From NCBI GenBank assembly GCA_017979445.1, contig CM030706.1:33311330-33375329 (forward strand): a stretch of DNA of 64,000 nt. The letters run 5' to 3'. The position numbers were made by a program, and so were the translations under genes. The stretch is from Akebia trifoliata (lineage: Eukaryota > Streptophyta > Magnoliopsida > Ranunculales > Lardizabalaceae). The notes beneath the pieces were generated by a model. That model was not told where the DNA came from. It searched no databases and saw only the letters and a program-made list of their open reading frames with translations. Shown here piece by piece: positions 1 to 11,000 of the stretch; within the stretch, counting starts at the first letter, position 1, and each line of letters opens with the position of its first letter.

Positions 1-237
1 TCGCCTATGTCATCTCTTATTGGATGAGATACATTTAAAATTATTTATTAAAAAACATTTATACTTACAAATAATTTAAACAAATTGTTTAAATAATATT
101 GATTAAATTACTAAAAATTAATTATTTTATTGAAAATATAAAAATTAGTTGACTCGACTAAGTTTAATGATAATCAATATATATCATGTTTTACAATTGA
201 CTAATGATAAATCGATACGGCAAAACATACGTGATTT

Positions 238-347
238 GTATGCGGCTGAAGTGGCAAGTGCACAAAACCGTTGATCATTATCCTAGTGTCTCCTGAAGGA
301 AAAGATCTATGGTTCTGTACCCTTGCTACGTCAGCCACATACATACC
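238..347. repeat. Small inverted-repeat element (MITE-like)
   Basis: The left end (GTATGCGGCTGAAGTGGC) is repeated imperfectly in inverted orientation at the right end (reverse complement GTATGTGGCTGACGTAGC). The centre contains the 'ATCTATGGTTCTG' motif that also occurs in the other MITE families of this window. I did not find a clear target duplication. Confidence 0.4.
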
Positions 348-2459
348 ATGTATATTTTACTGCATCAATTTATCATGGCTCTTTATAATTTTTTGATGAA
401 GAAAAAAGGGTTTAGGATTAATTTTAAAGAGATTGAGTGTGAACTATTAATAATATAAAATTTTCACAATATCTTACTTATTTAGTAAGAATCAAGTAGA
501 AATAAATCTTTCATTTTTTAATACTAAAAGTACCCTCAATTAGTTTCTTACTTCGAAACTAACCAAGATCTCTCATTATCACATTTGCCACTCTGTACAT
601 TTAAGGGGGATGTAACTCCCAACCTCATACTAGGAGCGTGGCGCTATCACACGTCTTTTCTCATTGATAAGTTGCATTAAGTTTTATTAGATTTTTTTTA
701 ATAAGGCTAATCTCTAAATATTATAAATAATAATTGCCATGCATAATTGTCGGCATAGGGACCCAAATTCTTGTTGTATAATGGGGTATAGTATGGATCA
801 ATTCCTTTTCTTTATGGAAGGAAATAAAAGGTAACGACTCAGACCTCACAAGCTGATTTAACATAAATTACATCGTAGGGAATAGGCTTTGCATTAAAAT
901 TTCTAAAATTATGACTACACCTTATAGCCTATATATGCTTAACATCCTACATAAGTCTTCACATATTTAAAATCAATTGGACCGATCGACACAAAATGGT
1001 AAATGACTCATAGTTTATCGACCTTTAATTGTTGTGGGAACATTGCTAAGCATTTTCTAGATCTCGTCACCTAATCTCCGTACCTTAAACTTAGTTTCGT
1101 ATTTATCTTATTCGAGACCAAATTTCATGTTTGATTCCTACAAAGTAAAATTAAGCGAAATCCGAACAAACAAAGAGGTTCGACCTAAATCGACCTATTG
1201 AAAATGGCTATTTTGAAATCATGGGTATTTTAGTCACAATATTTTTAGTATGAGCAATTAGGTAATTTTATACATCATCTATTAAAAAAGAGAGTAAAGA
1301 GGTTAAAATCAAAGAAGTCCTTAAAACAATTCCTCAAGAAAGTGGAGGGGTATTATATATAAAAATTAAAAAAAAAAAGAAAAAAGAAAAAAAAAATACA
1401 CGTGTCATTATTTAAATGTGGTTTCTTCCGAAATTTGAAGCGGGCTTGCCGCATCAAAGTCAGACTCAGCAAATAGTGTTGCCCAAGGAAACAAGATTTC
1501 GACAATGTTGTCTGGATAAGAAATCGTGTGCTAAAGATGTTCTGCTTTTCGTAAGAAACAACAGTCGCACGTGCAAAATGCGAGAGTTTGACTGACTACC
1601 ACGCACCAACCCAACATAACATTCTGCGTGACCAACAAGTCTAGTACGTGTCACGCTGTTCATCATTCCCTTTCTCACTCTAAAAAATAGTGTTGATCTT
1701 GTGCTCCCGGAAGTTCAATAACTATCCAACAGAGACAAGTTTGATTAAACTTGTTTTTGAAGTTTGCACCCTTTGTCCACCCCCATACTGGAAAATGGCC
1801 CACCATGTACGGTTGAGAACGTGTGGAGTGACAGTGCAGTGACGGCTGTTGACATTTATACTACATATTAGGCAAATTCATCAAATTGGATTATTTTCTA
1901 TAAATACCAATATAATGCTATTTTACAATAATATTATTGTTTTAGAATCATTTACGATGGAACCTCAATGGTCATCATGTATGAGGTCAAAATCACTGAT
2001 TCAACCATTTATTTAAATATTTAACAAACGATCATATATCCCTTTTGGTAATTTTTTTATCAAAATGGTCGGGTATTTTTTGGCCTTGTTGCAATTCTCA
2101 AATAGAAGAATTTTTTTTTCTTTTACAAATCTAGTAACACTATTCAAACCCAATCTACGATAGAGCGCCCCTTACCTATCCTAAGTAGGGGCTAGTGAAA
2201 ATGTGGAAAATGTTTTTTTTTTTTTAACAGTGTTTTTGCATGATGTGTGGCCCTTTTCAATTCTTGGCATAAAGAAAGGTAATTGGTGGCGTAAGTAAGA
2301 AGGGGTAGGTATATTTGTTTTTAAATGTGATATTCATTTTCTTCGGGTTGACTCAAACATGTAATAACGTACGATAAAAGCTAATCCATCCTTATATTTT
2401 ATCTTTTTATTTTTATTTTCTTCAACTTTTCATTTTTTAATAGACATCATCACTCGTAG

Positions 2460-2705
2460 GGGCGGAGTCAAGATTTTTCTCATGCGGGGGCAACCAAGAG
2501 TAGAAAAAAATTTGTGGAGACAATTAAAAGTGAAAAAATAGTTGTGAGGGCAACTAAGAGTGGAAAAAAAATATTGTGGGGGCAATAGTGACAGATTTCT
2601 TTATCCATATCTAAAATCTGTTTCAATAACATATTAATCCATAGAATTTGAAAAATCTTGTGAGGGCAAATGCCCTCAAAGTCCCTACTCTAAATTCGCC
2701 TCTAG
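2460..2705. mobile_element. TIR element, AGGGGCGGAG family
   Basis: The left end starts with AGGGGCGGAGTCAAGATTTT. The right end, reverse complemented, begins AGAGGCGAATTTAGAGTAGG. The body has three diverged repeats of a 'GGGGCAACTAAGAGTGGAAAA' type unit. The right half is similar to sequence at about 43140-43277, so this is a dispersed non-coding family. No transposase is present. Confidence 0.5.
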
Positions 2706-2929
2706 TTACTCGATAGAGAAAAAAATAGTGAATAAGTAGGAGAGAGTTAACACGATATTATAATTTTTTATAGCTGCTTTGGTGTCCAAGAACTTTATAG
2801 TGGAGAGAACCATGCAAGCAATACTATATTACCATGTGAGATGTAAATTTTGTAACAACCATGAAAGGAAGGACTAGAAAAAATTGATAGAAAATTATAT
2901 GAAATATCTATTATTTTTTTTTTTAGAGT

Positions 2930-3107
2930 TGTGTTGGAGTAACATTGAAATTTATATCGTTTCACACATTACTGACGTGGAAATGCCTTGAGAACCATTG
3001 ATAATTTTCACTCTTATCTCGACGAAAAGCATCTATGATTCTGTACACACATCCACGTCAGCAATGTGTGAAATGATGGAAATTGCAATGTTAATTCAAG
3101 ATTTTCC
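2930..3107. mobile_element. MITE-A copy (diverged)
   Basis: Long inverted arms: TTTCACACATTACTGACGTGG on the left pairs with CCACGTCAGCAATGTGTGAAA on the right. The arms continue outward to AGTTGTGTTGGAGTAACATTG on the left and its diverged complement on the right. The centre (CATCTATGATTC, TACACAC) matches the centre of the copy at 63432-63574. Confidence 0.6.
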
Positions 3108-3524
3108 TTTTCTTTGTATTGGTTCTATTATCCATAATTGACTTTCGAAAGAGTGTAATTGAAGGCGTGATTTTGGATATGATTGAATGGAGGAATAATA
3201 TTCATTCAAACGACCCCAAAATTTTGGGATGGGGCTTTGGTGAGGACATCACAACTTGATCTCCATGATCTTATCTATATTTTAAAATTGAAAAGTTGTC
3301 TTGACTGGAATGTACATCGATCCAAGTAATAAGTCATTGGTTGACTAGCTTAAGTTAATCAAATATATTTAAAATTACTAATATAAAATTATTCTAAAAA
3401 AAATAATAATAAGTTATATCACACATAACTTAGTCAAAATTTTTATTTACAAATGAACATACATGCATGAACATAATGGCATCCTGACGGTGTTGGATCC
3501 TATCAATCTTATCTTTTACAAAGA

Positions 3525-3710
3525 ATAATGATTATCTTATGTCCCCTCTGACATATGTCCCCCTATGCTCCCATCGCAGAATCATAGATTATTAGCCTTG
3601 GGATACTTAAGATCATAAACCTTTTTCTTGTGTATCCCAAGGCAAATGATCTATGATTCTATGATGAGGGCGTATGCCAGGGCGGGGTTCAGATTATCAT
3701 GACTCTTTTA
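3525..3710. mobile_element. MITE-B copy
   Basis: Imperfect inverted repeat built from 'TGATTATCTTATGTCCCCTCTGACATAT' type arms with the internal palindrome-like pair 'AATCATAGATTATT ... AATGATCTATGATTCT' around a 'CTTGGGATAC' core. It belongs with six other copies in this window whose consensus ends resemble GAGTCATGATTTTCTGACTCC. Non-coding. Confidence 0.6.
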
Positions 3711-3825
3711 TATAAATTGAACCTTACCTTATTCTAAATAAAGGGCATTTTTATGTCTTTTATGGATAAAAAATATTTTAGTGGTGCACAATTTTAGTGT
3801 TAGATGTTTTGTATTCAACACTATT

Positions 3826-4082
3826 TTTTTTTTTAATAACCGGGTATCCTGTAGATAGGGGATCGAGCCCGTATATGGGCTTTGCCCAATCCATAAACCA
3901 TGGTCCCTGAATTAGCCCTGAGGCACATGCCGCCCGCACATCACACATAGTAGGTAAGTGAGGATGTGTCCTTGTGGGTGGTCCTTGAGGAATTAATGCT
4001 TATATTGGGTATCGAACTCACGACCTACAAGCATTAACCGTTTATCGGTTCAAAATTTCCGTTGTGCCTTCCTTCGAGCTTC
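3826..4082 (-). mobile_element. tRNA-derived SINE with 15-bp target duplication
   Basis: Read on the minus strand, the element begins near 4082 with a box A-like GGCACAACGG and a box B-like GGTCGTGAGTTCGATACCC, the two internal Pol III promoter boxes of tRNA-type SINEs. It ends in an A-rich tail (the T run at 3826-3834 on the plus strand). Identical 15-bp direct repeats GTATTCAACACTATT flank it at 3811-3825 and 4083-4097, as expected for LINE-mediated retroposition. Related copies lie at 44057-44254 and 5863-5942. The exact family name is not known to me. Confidence 0.8.
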
Positions 4083-5166
4083 GTATTCAACACTATTGGA
4101 TACTATAAATATTCCTTTTCAATTTGTATTCAACCTATTGCAAATGGGGGTATTTTTTATATTTAAATATGGATCTGTTAAGGGAGAAATTAGTGACGAA
4201 GTTGACAAAAATAAATAAATAAATAAAATGGAAAGAATTTTCCTATCTTTAAGGGTAAAATGTAAATATTACTAGATTTCGGATCTATCCAATCAATGGG
4301 TACCCGATTTATCGATGATGTAATATTTGAATTAAAAAAGATTATTGTGAATAGGAGTCGACCTATTTTGATACAACACAACCAAATAACCGATTGAATA
4401 CGTAAATCAAACCTAATGTCAATTACGGGTCAACATTTTCCAATACCAAAATATGAACTAATAGAAATTCGAACCATTGTTTTATGAATAGGGCCAAATT
4501 CCGAGAACAAAATTGACCAATTAACACCGGCCCTAATTAATTAGTAAGGTTGCTTATCTTTCATGTCTAATTATAAGAGATCTTAGATAAATTTAGTTTT
4601 AATTTATGAAAAAGGCAAATCTATAGGTTAAATGACTGTATTACTATATATCCTTGTTATTGGTAAAACTCAAGATTCTTAGGGTACTACAAAAAATCTT
4701 GGGATATACACCGGAAAGTGATAAACTTTTGACGAATTTACGACTCCACCTCACTATTCATTTTAGTAACTAAAACGTGCACGATCACGAATTAGGAGGT
4801 TTTAAAAGTGACTATTTTACAGGTTTAAAGGGACAATTTCACATGGTTAAAGAGATTATTTCAAATAGTCATTTTAAAACCGTCGAATTTGTTATCGTTC
4901 TGAATTTTTTATTTATAACGAAGACATGATCATTCACATTTTGGTAATTAAAATGAACAATTAGCCGAAATAGTAAATAACTCATTTTCAGTTCACGAAA
5001 TGGTAATTCAACCAAAAATCTTCATAATTAAATGAATCATTATTTTGTATTTAAATAAAATATTTTACATTTAATTGTGGGAATATTCACGATTGAATGA
5101 ATGAGTAGTGAAGAACACACGTAATTTAACTTTGTGTTACGATTGTGTGCATTTAAGACGTGCGAC

Positions 5167-5785
5167 TGTTGGAAAAATCTGCATTTCTATGCAGATTTTT
5201 GTGATCAAGTAGGGATATTTGAGCTACGATTCAAGTGGGTCCCATTACTTTTTTGTAGTTGGACCACTTGGAAACTTATTCATCTCATTGAAGAGAATAG
5301 TTTCATGTTTTAAGTTGTCAAAAATTCATTATGGGTGAATGACAAATCAGCTCCAAAGAACCCCTATTAGCCATGGTTGTTGTATGTGGTTTATAAGATT
5401 ATTGAGTTTATAAGAGAAACTCTTTAGTCCCACATCGGATAGGAATAAGAAAATTGTCTAGTCTTATATAGAACTTCTTATATCACTTAAGTGTATATGA
5501 GAGAGAGACTTGGATAAGCCCACGCACGCGCACAGGGGCCCATGGGCTCAAGAAGGATTTAATCCATTGGTCCAAAATATCCTTAATGCGTATGCGGGCA
5601 CACGATGCGCGCGCAGGGGGGGGTGCAAATCCCGTCAATTTGGCTTCACGTGGGTGCGCGCGACGGGCCCTACACGTGTGATCGTTGTATCCTGGGAGAC
5701 AATTGTTCAACAAAATTGTCTTAAGGACATTGTGTTCAACACAAGCCTCGGTCAAACTGGTATCTACCGCTTCAAATATTCAACA
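5167..5785 (+). mobile_element. Solo LTR of the copia family found in the kinase gene
   Basis: A 619-bp sequence starts TGTTGG and ends CAACA, with the perfect 5-bp target duplication GCGAC at 5162-5166 and 5786-5790. It is similar almost throughout to the LTRs at 47190-48189 and 52781-53695, sharing the 'TAGTCCCACATCGGATAGG' stretch and the 'GGGGCCCATGGGCTCAAG' stretch. With no internal region and one LTR flanked by a target duplication, it is the product of LTR-LTR recombination. Compared with the longer LTRs it lacks an internal segment present downstream of the GC-rich part. Confidence 0.92.
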
Positions 5786-5862
5786 GCGACAACGAGCCGA
5801 GTTGGATTAGCGTGATTCGAGTCCCTTTTTGAAACAACTATCCACTTCAAAATTTTAGAGAA

Positions 5863-5942
5863 TCGGGTCTTTGTAGACATCCAAGTGAGCTTGTATCTGA
5901 GCTTTGCCTAGTCTATAGATCATGGTTTTGTCCTCTGAATTT
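5863..5942 (-). repeat. 3' fragment of the 3826-type SINE
   Basis: The stretch GGGTCTTTGTAGACATCC through ATCATGGTTTTGTCC is a diverged match to the 3' half of the SINE at 3826-4082 (around the 'GAGCTTTGCCTAGTC' segment). It is too short and diverged to show target duplications. Confidence 0.45.
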
Positions 5943-6289
5943 TTTTTAAAGAATAAGTAATGGGCTAGGTTCTATTGACTTAAAAAATATGACTTAAGAA
6001 ATAACACATGATCTTAATCATATAAACATAATATCCAACGGTTGGAAATTATTCTTTAAATAAATATCATTGAGATACACATAAAATCCCAACTGTTGGA
6101 TTCCTATACTACACAGCTAAGATCATAATTATTAGACATAAAATCCAATGATTGGGAATTATCCTTTCGATAGATATCATCGAGATACACATATATCCCA
6201 ATTTTTGGATTCCCAGTCTACACAGCCAAGATCGTATATCCGATCCATAGCTATATTACCTTCCGTCAATTTCATAATTATACGAATCG

Positions 6290-6475
6290 TGATTTTTTGA
6301 CACCCCCTCTGACATACATGCCTTGGCTAGAACCATAGATTTTTATCTCTGGATATTCAACTGTACATCCCCATAAATACGTGTAGTTTTGTATCCGAAG
6401 GAAAATTTATAATTCTAACACATGCCACATCAGGGAGCGTATATCAGAGGGGAGTCAGAAAATCATTATTTTAAT
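6290..6475. mobile_element. MITE-B copy
   Basis: The ends CGTGATTTTTTGACACCCCC and the complement of GGGGAGTCAGAAAATCATTA form terminal inverted repeats. The inner 'CTAGAACCATAGATTT' pairs with a diverged 'AAATTTATAATTCTAACAC'. Non-coding. Confidence 0.65.
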
Positions 6476-7032
6476 TATGTATATATAATGGGCCTAGCAA
6501 CAATACCCAAATCTGGTCCATAATGTATGGGCCACAACCCAGCCCATTGACAATTCTAGTATTGCTGTCTAAGTACAACAGTGTGAAAACACACCCTTCA
6601 CCTACTCCTCTACGGATACCATATACTACAAGTTACATACACAATAGAATACGGATCTGGTGCTCCCCACAATGGGTTACAAAACTACTACATTCTTATT
6701 AATCATTTGGCACACTGTTTCAGTCCAATTTAGAAGGAAAATATTTCACCTCATCTCTCGCAAACCTCTACACAAAAGGATATCCTTATCGATGATATAC
6801 AATCAATAATCCAATGATCAACTTTTAATTTGTAGAATCACGAAATGGCCGGCCAAGATCTTAGGCATTGTAATCAAGTTCGGATTCGACAATTATTTGG
6901 TGGGAGTCAATTTGGATAAATTCTAAAAGAAATTGAGAAAAAAATTCAGCGATTATATAAATAATGTTTACGGGTTCTTCCCAAAATTCTATCTTTTTTT
7001 GGGGATGCGGAGACTGGAGGAGATAAAAACAT

Positions 7033-7228
7033 TATGAGTCATGATTTTTTGACTCCTCCTTTACTCTCCTAACGTGGCATGTGTATAAAATCATATATAT
7101 TTTTCTCGAGATACATAATTTCACATATTTATGGGATGTGCAATTGTGTATCTCGAGAAAAAATTATCTATGGTCCTATGCATATGTCACTTCAAGAGAG
7201 TAGAGGGGGAGCCAGAAAATCATTATTC
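7033..7228. mobile_element. MITE-B copy
   Basis: It starts GAGTCATGATTTTTTGACTCC and ends with the complement (GGAGCCAGAAAATCATTA). The inner arms 'TTTTTCTCGAGATAC' and 'GTATCTCGAGAAAAA' form a near-perfect hairpin. It is directly followed by another copy of the same family. Confidence 0.7.
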
Positions 7229-7231
7229 AAA

Positions 7232-7463
7232 CGTTACTTTATGAGTAATGATTTTCTGATTCTCCATGTGACATACTCAAAATACTCTCCTGACGTGGCA
7301 TGTGCTAGAACGATAAGTTTTTCTTCCTTGGGATATATAATTGCACATATTTATGTAAATGTGCAGATGTGTCTCCCGATGCATAAAAGCTATGGTTCTA
7401 ATACATGTCACATCACGAGAGTATTTTGAGTATGCCACATGGGGGAGTCATATTATCATGACT
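7232..7463. mobile_element. MITE-B copy (longer variant)
   Basis: It starts GAGTAATGATTTTCTGATTC and ends GAGTCATATTATCATGACTC. Subterminal arms 'CATACTCAAAATACTCTC' and 'GAGAGTATTTTGAGTATG' are perfect complements. The same long subterminal arm occurs in the copy at 44717-44927, defining a subfamily. It lies about 580 bp upstream of the fucosyltransferase start codon, in the probable promoter. Confidence 0.75.
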
Positions 7464-7923
7464 CTTATTGTTAAGAAAAAAAAATCAAGATTTCAAAAAA
7501 AAAAAGAAAAAAAAAGAAAAGAATATATGATAATCTTTTGAAGAAATTCAAAGAGTTTTGTGACTGTGTTCATTAGAATTCAACTCTGGGGAGTACAGGA
7601 TCATTATAACATGAAAGTTCTATTTGACGGTCTATCTCGAAGACTCAAAAGATATACTAGTCAACCAATTTGACCAAATGATTTATGTGAAAAAGTCAAG
7701 TCTTTATCAAAAGTTTGACAAAAGCTCCCAAAATATCACATGAGACTCTTTTTGTCCGACTGATTGTCCACGGATTTTTCTAACCGCACGATTTTATGAA
7801 TATGATCATCAATCAAATGAATTCTTTGTCTGTTAAATCTATACTAAGACGTAGTAGACTTATCAAAGATCACCACAGTCTCTTTATACGACAGAAGTAC
7901 ACAGAATCACCAAACCGTCAAAA

Positions 7924-8019
7924 ATGACGTTTTTTCCCCTCTCACAGAGAACGCAACCTTCTGCTTCTCTCTCTCTCTGTAGCGTCGATGAGAGAAAGAG
8001 AGTGAGAGAAGAAGCCTAA
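7924..8019 (+). promoter_or_regulatory. Upstream ORFs in the fucosyltransferase leader
   Basis: Two short reading frames lie just before the main ATG at 8043. One runs 7924-8019 (31 codons, stop TAA). Inside it, in another frame, a 5-codon frame runs 7988-8005 (M-R-E-R-E-stop). Neither is in frame with the main start. If the transcript begins upstream of 7924 both would be translated first and could lower fucosyltransferase output. The transcription start is not visible, so their role is inference. The leader also has a CT/GA-rich stretch at about 7964-8015. Confidence 0.35.
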
Positions 8020-8042
8020 TTCGATTCTTCATCCGTACAACC

Positions 8043-11000
8043 ATGCCATTGAAATCCATCAATTGCATCGTTGTAGCCATGATTGTGGGTTTCGCACTTC
8101 TGATTCTCTTCGTCTCTGGATTCCTCGAATTCCCATCTGGATCCTCATCGATTCCATCTCTTCTCGATCAAAAATATTCAATTCATCAAACCCTAGATCC
8201 TTTCACCAACTTAGTAGTTGCTTTCAAGAAATGGGATTCTCAAGTTGGTTGTGATCACTTCAAAGAAACCCTAAAAATCTCATCTTTAACAAATTCTTCT
8301 TCTTCTTCTTCTCTGCAAAATGTTGATGGTGTGATTGATTGTCAAGAGATGAAGATGAATTATGTGAGTGTTTTGGTTAAGGGGTGGACATGGATTCCTG
8401 ATAATTTAGATAATTTATATTCGTGTCGATGTGGGTTGAGTTGCCTTTGGACTAAATCTCCTGTTCTCGCTGATAGACCGGATGCATTGTTGTTCGAGAC
8501 TGTCACTCCTCCAATTCAGGTAATTTGGATTTCTGTTTTTAACTCAATTTTATCTGGTTGTGGATTTTGAATTGTTTGGAGGTGAAGAAATTGCAGATTT
8601 ATAGGAATTGGTGTTGATTTTCATGAAATTAATGTTAAGTGCCTATATGTTGGGAAGGGAGTAGTGTAGCTTAAGATGCTTGAGAAGCACCATATCATAT
8701 CTTAGAGTAGTTTCAAAGTTGGTTTTAGAATATTTAACATGAGAAGAGGGGTAGTTATTTTCTACTTAATTTATGGGAGTAGATTTATAGGAATAGAAGT
8801 CTTTTAGAATAAGAAGGAATTGTTTCCTTCTTAATAGGTAGTGGGAATTGTGTAATGAGTAGTTACGTAGAAGTCTTGTATTTAAATTAAGTAGTTGTAT
8901 GAATAAAAATGTGTAGAGAAAAATATTAAGAGTTCGTTATTGGATTGGAGACTCACTATCTCGAATTGGTGGTTTAGGAGGTCTGATCTCCTTCAAACAA
9001 AATCATTTTCTAATCTTTTTTTTTCTTTTTATTATTTTGTATGATTTGATTAAGTAGGCACGTAACAATTGGTATTAGAGCGGTGATCCTTGGATGGAAA
9101 TCGAGTCAATGGATCATAACTTGAAGGAATTTTTCGAGTTAATGCAAGATGATTTGAAGAAGTGTTGTCTTTGTATTGAAGAATTGATTAAAGGTAAGAA
9201 AACTATAAGCCACATGCTCGATAACATTTTGATCTTGTTGTCACACTTCTGAAGATGTTCCTACAAGTGAAGATCTTCAATTTAACACACTTTCATCTAC
9301 AGTAGATACTTCTGACATTGGCGAGATCGTTGAAGAGGACAAAGATAAAGTCAATATTCTTGAGAGATTCAAAAATTGACTTTATTTTTCCTATTGACTT
9401 CGAAGCATATGTCATCATGCCACCGAAGTGTCAAGGCATCGAGATCAAAGATGATGATTACAAGGACATCAATAATTCCAAGAGACAAATGGTCTGGGAG
9501 TTATTTGTTAAAATGAATGTAATTAATTCTAATTTCAATTGGGATTCGAGAGGTTTCAACCTTGAGGACAAGGTTATTTTTGGGGAAGGTGGAATGTTAA
9601 GTGCCTATATGTTGGGAAGGAAGTAGTGTAGCTTAAAATGCTTGAGAAACACCATATCATATCTTAGAGTAGTTTCAAAGTTGATTTTACAATATTTGAC
9701 GTGAGAAGAGGGATAGTTATTTAGGAATAGAAGTCTTTTAGAATAATAAGGAATTGTTTCCTTCTTAATAGAATGTCGGAATTGTGTATGGGTAGTTACG
9801 TAAAAATCTTGTATTTAAATTAAGTAGTTGTATGAATAAAAATGTGCAGAGAAAAATATTAAGAGTTCTTTATTGGATCGGAGACTCACCATTTCGAATT
9901 GGTGGCTTAGGAAGTCCAATCTTCCTCGAACGCGATGTTTTCTAATCTTTTTTTTTTTTTTAAAATTTTCTGTGATTTGATCAAGTAGGCACATAACAAT
10001 CATTCCATCTCTCTTGAAAGTGACCTTGTCCTCAAGGTCAGGACTTCCTGGATCCCAAACAATGTTATTATTCATTACATCTATACGAACAAGCGATTTC
10101 CATACTTATCGTCTCTTGGTGCTTTCCTTGCAATCAACGTTGAATTCCAATCCTTTTGAATGAAGCAAAAATTTCGATGATTGGTCAAGGGTAATGAAAA
10201 TTTTCGTAACTCCACCCGAGCACCTATTTGCAGATCCATCCACTTCAAGAAGTTTTTGGAGCAGTTCTTCATTTCGTTGGAGAAATGATTTATGGTTTGG
10301 CGTTATCGGTGTGCTCATTCCGGATTTGTTTGTACTGCCCAGAAGGGCATGACAGAGAAAAGGGATCCAAGACCCCGATAAAGAACTACCACTTTATATA
10401 CGCTATTTATTGCAGAAGCGCCCCAAGTTGGTAGGCTTTCTTTTCTAGAGGCAAGATAAGCCATTGAAGCGAAGGAACATCCATCCTTTTCTATTTCCAT
10501 CTCTTCATTTGAAAGCGATTCAAGCTCCTCAGTTCCGCCTTCATCTCCTGGTCCGACCCCAGCTAAACCCTTCTTTCGAGTCCACCTCGAAGGACTACTA
10601 TTATGCGATGAGATTCCCTCAAAGCATCTTGTATTGACTTGAAAAATTCTTTCAAATTATTATGTATTGATTGAATTACTTCTATGAACGTGTCATTCGA
10701 ATCTGCGATGTTCATAGCGTAGATCGTCAACGTACAACAAAAAAATGATTGAAGAAGGTGATTGGTAAGACGATTGACACGGAGTAATCTGAGTGTCGTT
10801 GGGCTTTGATACCAATTGTTACATGTCTACTTGATCAAATCACAAAAAATAATCAAAAGAAGAAGAAAGATTAGAAAATGATCTCGTTCGAGGGAGATTT
10901 GACCTCCTAAACCACTAATTTGAGATGGTAAGTCTCTAATCCAATAAAGGACTCTTAATATTTTTCTCTGCGCATTATTATTCTTACAACTACTTAATTT

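Larger units (their letters stand above)
1..5161. other. Gene-free AT-rich intergenic region
   Basis: I see no open reading frame with recognisable protein similarity on either strand here. The region is AT-rich with many short homopolymer runs and contains the TIR elements and the SINE listed separately. The rest of the stretch (about 350-2450 and 4100-5160) shows no structure I can assign. Confidence 0.6.
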
